NCBI RefSeq assembly: GCF_000718255.1
Contig: NZ_JOFJ01000003.1
Location: 186,001 to 250,000 of the forward strand
DNA from: Spirillospora albida
GTDB lineage: Bacteria; Actinomycetota; Actinomycetes; Streptosporangiales; Streptosporangiaceae
Length of the DNA stretch: 64,000 nucleotides
Direction: 5' to 3'
In this document: positions 59,180-64,000 of the stretch, piece by piece
How positions within the stretch are numbered: position 1 is the first letter of the stretch
Layout: every line of letters starts with the position of its first letter
Notes under the pieces: model-generated
What the model was told of the DNA's origin: nothing
Databases searched by the model: none
The model's input: only the letters and a program-made list of their open reading frames with translations
Position numbers and translations under genes: made by a program

Positions 59180-61770
59180 CGCAGGTTGCCGTTGGTCATG
59201 CCCGCCGGGGCGGGCGGCAGGGCGACGAGGCCCATCTCCGCGCGCCCCGCCAGCATCGGGTGGGACGGGACGACCCGGACGCTGTACCCGAACGCGCCGC
59301 TGCGGGCGAGCGGCACCTCGCCCGAGTAGCGGACGCGGCCGTCGTCAGCGGGGCCGTCGGGCTTCAGCTCCAGATACGTCGGGTCGATGATGGTGTCGGA
59401 CTCGTCGACGCGGCCGTAGGCGACCTCGACGGCGATGTCGTCGGGCTCCAGGCCGCCGGGCGCGACGACGACCCGGACCGGCAGCCGGGTCCCGGCGTGC
59501 GGGCTCTCCTCGCCCATCGACTCGACGTGCTCGACGGCGACGCCGGACCAGGCCGCCGCGACCCGCTGCTTCCAGGCGGCGAGGGCGCGGGCGCCCGCGT
59601 GCTTGTCGGCGCTCATCCTGCGGGCCGCCTCGGCGGCGGGCGCGTAGTACCCCTCGACGTAGTCGCGGACCATGCGGGTGGCGAGCACCTTCGGGCCGAG
59701 CGTCGCGATCGTGTGCTTGACCATCTCCAGCCAGTGCCGGGGCAGGCCCGCCCCGTCGCGGTCGTAGAAGGTGACGGCGACGTGGTCCTCGATGAGCTCG
59801 TAGAGGGCGGCCGCCTCCAGGGCGTCGCGCCGCTCGGGGCCGGCGAGGCCGTCGGCGGACGGGATCGCCCAGCCGTTCTGGCCGTCGTACCACTCGTCCC
59901 ACCAGCCGTCCCGGATCGACAGGTTCAGGCCGCCGTTGAGCGCGGCCTTCATCCCGGACGTGCCGCACGCCTCCAGGGGGCGCAGCGGGTTGTTCATCCA
60001 CACGTCGCAGCCCTGGACGAGGAGCTGCCCGAGGTCCATGTCGTAGTCGGGCAGGAACACGATGCGGTGCCGGACGTCCTCGGACCCGGCGAACTTCACG
60101 ATCTCCTGGATGAGGCGCTTGCCGCCCTCGTCGGCGGGGTGCGCCTTGCCCGCGATGACGATCTGGACGGGGCGCTCGGGGGCGAGCAGGATCGACCGCA
60201 GCCGGTCGCGGTCGGCCATCATCAGGGTGAGCCGCTTGTACGACGGGACGCGCCGCGCGAACCCGATCGTCAGGACGTCCGGGTCGAGGGCGTCGTCGAT
60301 CCAGGAGATCTCGGCCTCGCTGGCGCCGCGCTGCCGCCACGACTCGCGGAGCCGGCGCCGGGCGTCCATGACGAGCCGTTCGCGCAGCACCCGGCGCAGC
60401 CGCCAGATCTCCTCCTCGGAGACGTTGCGCACGGCCTCCCAGCCACGGCCGCCCTCGATCAGGACGGGGACCTCCCGGGCGGCGAGCTCCAGGATCTCGC
60501 GGGCGACCCAGGTGGGGGCGTGCACCCCGTTGGTGATCGATCCGACGGGGACGTCGGCGGTGTCGAACCCGCCCCAGAGCCCGCCGAACATCTCGCGGCT
60601 GACGTGGCCGTGCAGCCGGCTGACGCCGTTGACGCGCTGCGCGAGCCGCATGCCCATGACGGCCATGTTGAAAACGGTCCGGTCGCCGCCGGGGTAGTCC
60701 TCGGTGCCGAGCGCGAGGACGCGGTCGACGGGGACGTACGGGTCGGTGTTCTGCCCGCCGAAGTACTTGGTGATGAGCCCCCGGGGGAACCGGTCGATGC
60801 CGGCGGGGACGGGGGTGTGGGTGGTGAACACGGTCCCGGCGCGGGTCGCCTCCAGGGCCTCGTCGAAGGTGAGGCCCTGCTCGGACACCAGCTCGCGGAT
60901 CCTCTCCACGCCGAGGAACCCGGCGTGGCCCTCGTTGGTGTGGAAGACCTCGGGCGCGGCGTGGCCGGTGATGCGGCAGTAGGCGCGGATGGCGCGGACG
61001 CCGCCGATGCCGAGCAGCATCTCCTGCAGGAGCCGGTGGTCGCCGCCGCCGCCGTAGAGCCGGTCGGTGACGTCCCGCGCGGCGGGGTCGTTGACCTCGA
61101 CGTCGGAGTCGAGGAGGAGCTGCGGGACGCGGCCGACGCGCGCGAGCCACACCTGGGCGGTGAGGTCGCGGCCGGCGGGCAGCCCGATCGTGACCCGGAC
61201 GGGCGTCCCGTCGGCTTCGCGGAGCAGGGTGAGCGGCAGCCCGTTCGGGTCGAGCGAGGGGTAGCGCTCGAGCTGCCAGCCGTCCGGCGACAGCGACTGG
61301 GAGAAGTACCCGTGCCGGTAGAGGAGCCCGACGCCGATGAGCGGGACGCCGAGGTCGCTGGCGGTCTTGAGGTGGTCGCCCGCGAGGATGCCGAGGCCGC
61401 CCGAGTACTGCGGCAGCGCGGCGGTGATCCCGTACTCGGGCGAGAAGTAGGCGATGGCGGAGGGGCCGCCCTCCTGCGACTGGTACCAGCGGGGCGCCGT
61501 CAGGTAGTCGCGGAGGTCCTCCACGGTGTCCTGGAGGCGGCGCCGGAACCGGCGGTCGCCGGCGAGCCGTTCCAGCCGCTCCGGTGCGACCTCGCCGAGG
61601 AGGCGGACCGGGTCGTGCCGGACGGACCGCCACAGGTCCGGGTCGACGGCGCGGAACAGGTCGAGGGTCTCGTGATGCCACGACCAGCGCAGATTGAGGA
61701 CGAGCTCTTCGAGTTGGACGAGCGGCTCGGGAAGGACAGTGCGTACCGTGAGTCGTCGGATTGCCTTCAC
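59176..61770 (-). CDS. glgP: alpha-glucan (glycogen) phosphorylase
   Basis: An 864-residue enzyme that cuts glucose-1-phosphate from alpha-1,4-glucan. It belongs to the shorter TIGR02094-like group, with the PLP Lys in EACGTSGMKAALNGGLNL and the start VLNLRWSWHHETLDLF. It carries YFSPEYGITAALPQYSGGLG and HTHTPVPAGIDRFP stretches. The start is GTG at 61770. It is divergent from glgE, the known actinobacterial arrangement. Confidence 0.93.
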   Translation of the reverse strand: MKAIRRLTVRTVLPEPLVQLEELVLNLRWSWHHETLDLFRAVDPDLWRSVRHDPVRLLGEVAPERLERLAGDRRFRRRLQDTVEDLRDYLTAPRWYQSQEGGPSAIAYFSPEYGITAALPQYSGGLGILAGDHLKTASDLGVPLIGVGLLYRHGYFSQSLSPDGWQLERYPSLDPNGLPLTLLREADGTPVRVTIGLPAGRDLTAQVWLARVGRVPQLLLDSDVEVNDPAARDVTDRLYGGGGDHRLLQEMLLGIGGVRAIRAYCRITGHAAPEVFHTNEGHAGFLGVERIRELVSEQGLTFDEALEATRAGTVFTTHTPVPAGIDRFPRGLITKYFGGQNTDPYVPVDRVLALGTEDYPGGDRTVFNMAVMGMRLAQRVNGVSRLHGHVSREMFGGLWGGFDTADVPVGSITNGVHAPTWVAREILELAAREVPVLIEGGRGWEAVRNVSEEEIWRLRRVLRERLVMDARRRLRESWRQRGASEAEISWIDDALDPDVLTIGFARRVPSYKRLTLMMADRDRLRSILLAPERPVQIVIAGKAHPADEGGKRLIQEIVKFAGSEDVRHRIVFLPDYDMDLGQLLVQGCDVWMNNPLRPLEACGTSGMKAALNGGLNLSIRDGWWDEWYDGQNGWAIPSADGLAGPERRDALEAAALYELIEDHVAVTFYDRDGAGLPRHWLEMVKHTIATLGPKVLATRMVRDYVEGYYAPAAEAARRMSADKHAGARALAAWKQRVAAAWSGVAVEHVESMGEESPHAGTRLPVRVVVAPGGLEPDDIAVEVAYGRVDESDTIIDPTYLELKPDGPADDGRVRYSGEVPLARSGAFGYSVRVVPSHPMLAGRAEMGLVALPPAPAGMTNGNLR

Positions 61771-61923
61771 GTGTGACCACGTTATGCGGTGACCGCGAGT
61801 GCCGCGAGCGCGTCCATGGAAACATCACGCGCCGGGCGCAAAGATCTCGCCAACTACCGGAGAGTAAGGGCCGCTTCCCGGGCAAGGACGTTTTGGATGT
61901 CCCGATCGGGTAGGTGGTGGCAC

Positions 61924-63924
61924 ATGCACGTCGAGACCGAAGGTGTCGGCCGTATTCCCATTTTGGACGTGGAGCCGGTGGTGGGCTGCGGCCGGTGGCC
62001 CGCGAAGGCGGTGGCGGGAGAGACGGTCGAGGTGCGCGCGACGGTGTTCCGCGAGGGCCACGAGCGGCTGGGGGCGGCGGTGGCGCTGCGCACCCCGGAC
62101 GGCGAGGAACTGCCGGGCGCGCACATGACCGAGGTCGGCCAGGGGCTGGACCGCTGGGCCGCGGAGGTGACCCCGACCGAGCCCGGATCGTGGTCGTTCC
62201 GCGTCGAGGCATGGGGCGACCCGATCGCGCACTGGCGGCACGACGCCCGCATCAAGGTGCCCCGCGGCCAGGACGTGGACCTGATGCTTACCGAGGGGTC
62301 GCTGCTGTTCACCCGCGCCGCGGACGCCGTCCCGAGCAAGGACCGTCCGACGCTGACGCGGCTGGCCAGGCACCTCGCGGACCCGACCGTCCCGGCGGGC
62401 GAGCGGCTGCGGGCCGTCGAGAACGCCGACGTGTGGGAGGTCCTGGAGCGGCACCCGCTGCGGGACCTGCTGACCGTCACCCCGTGGTTCCCGCTGGTGG
62501 TGCACCGGCAGCGGGCGCTGTACGGGGCGTGGTACGAGTTCTTCCCGCGGTCGGAGGGCGCGCAGACCGACCCGATGGGGCGGCGCGGCCCGACCTCCGG
62601 CACGTTCCGGACGGCGATGAAGCGGCTGCCCGCGATCGCCGACATGGGGTTCGACGTCGTGTACCTGCCGCCGATCCACCCCATCGGCACGACCTTCCGG
62701 AAAGGGCCGAACAACACGCTGGACGCGGGGCCGTACGATCCCGGTTCGCCCTGGGCGATCGGTTCGCCGGACGGCGGCCACGACGCGATCCACCCCGACC
62801 TCGGCACGCTCGCCGACTTCGACGCCTTCGTCGCCCACGCCAGCCACAACGGCCTCGAGGTCGCCCTCGACCTCGCGCTGCAGTGCTCCCCCGACCACCC
62901 CTGGGTCAGGGAGCACCCGGAATGGTTCACCACCCGCGCGGACGGCACCATCGCCTACGCCGAGAACCCGCCGAAGAAGTACCAGGACATCTATCCGCTG
63001 AACTTCGACAACGACCCCGAGGGGCTCTACTCCGCCGTCAAGGGGGTCATCCGCCACTGGATGGACCACGGCGTCCGCATCTTCCGCGTCGACAACCCGC
63101 ACACCAAGCCCGTGCCGTTCTGGGAGCGGCTGCTGGCCGACATCCGGGCCACCGACCCGGACGTGCTGTTCCTCGCCGAGGCGTTCACCCGCCCGGCGAT
63201 GATGCACACCCTCGCCAAGATCGGTTTCCACCAGTCCTACACGTACTTCACCTGGAAGAACTCCGCCGACGACCTGCGGGAGTACTTCTCCGAGCTGAGC
63301 GGGCCGGCGGCGTCCTACATGCGGCCGAACGTGTTCGCCAACACCCCCGACATCCTCAACGAGTACCTGCAGCACGGCGGCCGGCCCGCGTTCGTGATCC
63401 GAGCGGTCCTCGCCGCCCTCCTCTCCCCCACCTGGGGCGTCTACTCCGGATATGAACTGTGCGAGAACATTCCCGTCCGGCCGGGCAGCGAGGAGTATCG
63501 TGATTCGGAGAAGTACCAGTTCCGGCCCCGCGACTGGGACGCCGCCGAACGCGACGGCACGTCCCTCGCCCCCCTCATCACCCGGCTCAACACCTTCCGG
63601 AACGCGCATCCCGCCCTTCAGTACCTGCGCGGCCTCCATTTCCACCACGTCGACCAATCCGAACTGATCGCCTTCTCCAAACGCCATCCCGGCACCGGCG
63701 ACACCGTTCTCGCCGTCGTCAACCTCAATCCGCACCAGGTCCGCGAGGCGACCGTCTTCCTCGACCTGCCCGCCCTCGGGCTGCCCGCGGACCCCGACCG
63801 GCCGTTCACCGTCACCGACGCGCTGGACGGCGCCTCCTACACGTGGCGCCACGCCAACTACGTCCGGCTGGATCCCCATGTCCAGCCGGCGCACATCCTC
63901 ACGTTCCGGAGTGACGAGAGTTGA
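61924..63924 (+). CDS. glgE: alpha-1,4-glucan:maltose-1-phosphate maltosyltransferase
   Basis: A 666-residue GH13_3 enzyme that extends alpha-glucan with maltose-1-phosphate. The nucleophile is Asp390 (FRVDNPHTKP) and the acid/base Glu419 (LFLAEAFTRP), close to D394/E423 of the Streptomyces enzyme. The start is ATG at 61924 with AGGTGG upstream; a longer frame lacks a ribosome site. It is followed directly by another gene, expected to be treS. Confidence 0.96.
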   Translation: MHVETEGVGRIPILDVEPVVGCGRWPAKAVAGETVEVRATVFREGHERLGAAVALRTPDGEELPGAHMTEVGQGLDRWAAEVTPTEPGSWSFRVEAWGDPIAHWRHDARIKVPRGQDVDLMLTEGSLLFTRAADAVPSKDRPTLTRLARHLADPTVPAGERLRAVENADVWEVLERHPLRDLLTVTPWFPLVVHRQRALYGAWYEFFPRSEGAQTDPMGRRGPTSGTFRTAMKRLPAIADMGFDVVYLPPIHPIGTTFRKGPNNTLDAGPYDPGSPWAIGSPDGGHDAIHPDLGTLADFDAFVAHASHNGLEVALDLALQCSPDHPWVREHPEWFTTRADGTIAYAENPPKKYQDIYPLNFDNDPEGLYSAVKGVIRHWMDHGVRIFRVDNPHTKPVPFWERLLADIRATDPDVLFLAEAFTRPAMMHTLAKIGFHQSYTYFTWKNSADDLREYFSELSGPAASYMRPNVFANTPDILNEYLQHGGRPAFVIRAVLAALLSPTWGVYSGYELCENIPVRPGSEEYRDSEKYQFRPRDWDAAERDGTSLAPLITRLNTFRNAHPALQYLRGLHFHHVDQSELIAFSKRHPGTGDTVLAVVNLNPHQVREATVFLDLPALGLPADPDRPFTVTDALDGASYTWRHANYVRLDPHVQPAHILTFRSDES

Positions 63925-64000
63925 GCGGACCTTACGAACCTCGCTATCCAGGCGGCCCCGACGACGCGCCCGGCCCGATGCCGGGCGACGAGCTGCGCGG
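63921..64000 (+). CDS. start of a further gene, likely treS (cut by window edge)
   Basis: A TTG start at 63921 overlaps the glgE stop by four bases (TTGA), with GGAG eight bases upstream. The 26 visible residues (SGPYEPRYPGGPDDAPGPMP then GDELRG) are disordered and not diagnostic. treS follows glgE in most actinomycetes; this identity is contextual only. Confidence 0.5.
   Translation, partial: MSGPYEPRYPGGPDDAPGPMPGDELR

Overview
The window is chromosomal DNA of a high-GC actinomycete. The base composition, the strong preference for G or C in third codon positions, the GlgE/GlgP glycogen genes, an F420-type luciferase-like oxidoreductase, FhuF-like and DUF1206/DUF2079/DUF6458 proteins, and the ilvB-ilvN-ilvC plus cimA, leuB, ilvE and serA set all point that way. 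A relative of Actinomadura/Thermomonosporaceae would fit, but that is an inference from gene content only. No tRNA, rRNA, CRISPR array, insertion sequence, prophage or replication origin was found.

Layout. 1-1.7 kb: an edge-truncated gene, a Sel1-repeat protein, an IsdG-like haem monooxygenase and a small GNAT. 1.7-9.8 kb: amino-acid biosynthesis (cimA with its own Leu/Val/Ile leader peptide and attenuator, ilvE, leuB, serA), mixed with a secreted protein, an FhuF-like protein and a 35-residue protein. 10-17.5 kb: a divergent thymidylate-synthase-family protein, a DUF2079 membrane protein, a padR-ABC ATPase-permease operon with a triple-repeat operator, and a stand-alone accessory-domain protein. 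17.5-21 kb: ilvB-ilvN-ilvC, preceded by a second leader peptide and attenuator. 21-33 kb: two membrane GGDEF-EAL proteins flank a PQQ-type sugar dehydrogenase lipoprotein and the gatC-gatA-gatB operon; an ATPase/DUF4276 gene pair sits between gatA and gatB. 33-43.7 kb: ligA, a MetE-like protein, an F420-type oxidoreductase, mnmA, a cysteine desulfurase, DUF1206, and a TetR/MFS pair. 43.8-51.7 kb: four Hanks-type kinase genes (one a pseudokinase) around etfB-etfA. 51.7-54.5 kb: acyl-ACP desaturase, short-chain dehydrogenase and enoyl-CoA hydratase. 54.6-59.2 kb: a SNF2 helicase/SWIM pair and an XRE regulator/membrane pair. 59.2-64 kb: glgP and glgE, divergent, with the start of another gene (probably treS) at the edge.

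How the genes work together. Branched-chain amino-acid synthesis is the main theme: CimA makes citramalate, the IlvBN and IlvC enzymes build the acetohydroxyacid branch, LeuB serves the leucine branch and IlvE does the final transamination. Two separate loci carry leader peptides rich in Leu/Val/Ile codons followed by intrinsic terminators, so both are probably controlled by ribosome-mediated attenuation. MnmA and the cysteine desulfurase belong to tRNA thiolation, GatCAB makes Gln-tRNA(Gln)/Asn-tRNA(Asn), and GlgP/GlgE belong to glycogen and trehalose metabolism.

The most unusual item is the ATPase plus DUF4276 (possibly TOPRIM-like) pair placed inside the gatCAB operon, with 4-base start/stop overlaps tying it to gatB. 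It looks like a two-component conflict or defence module hosted by an essential operon. Other points worth a look are the pseudokinase, the thymidylate-synthase homologue lacking key substrate residues, the PadR promoter with three identical half-site pairs, and a codon-style switch at the ATP-binding site of the SNF2 gene.
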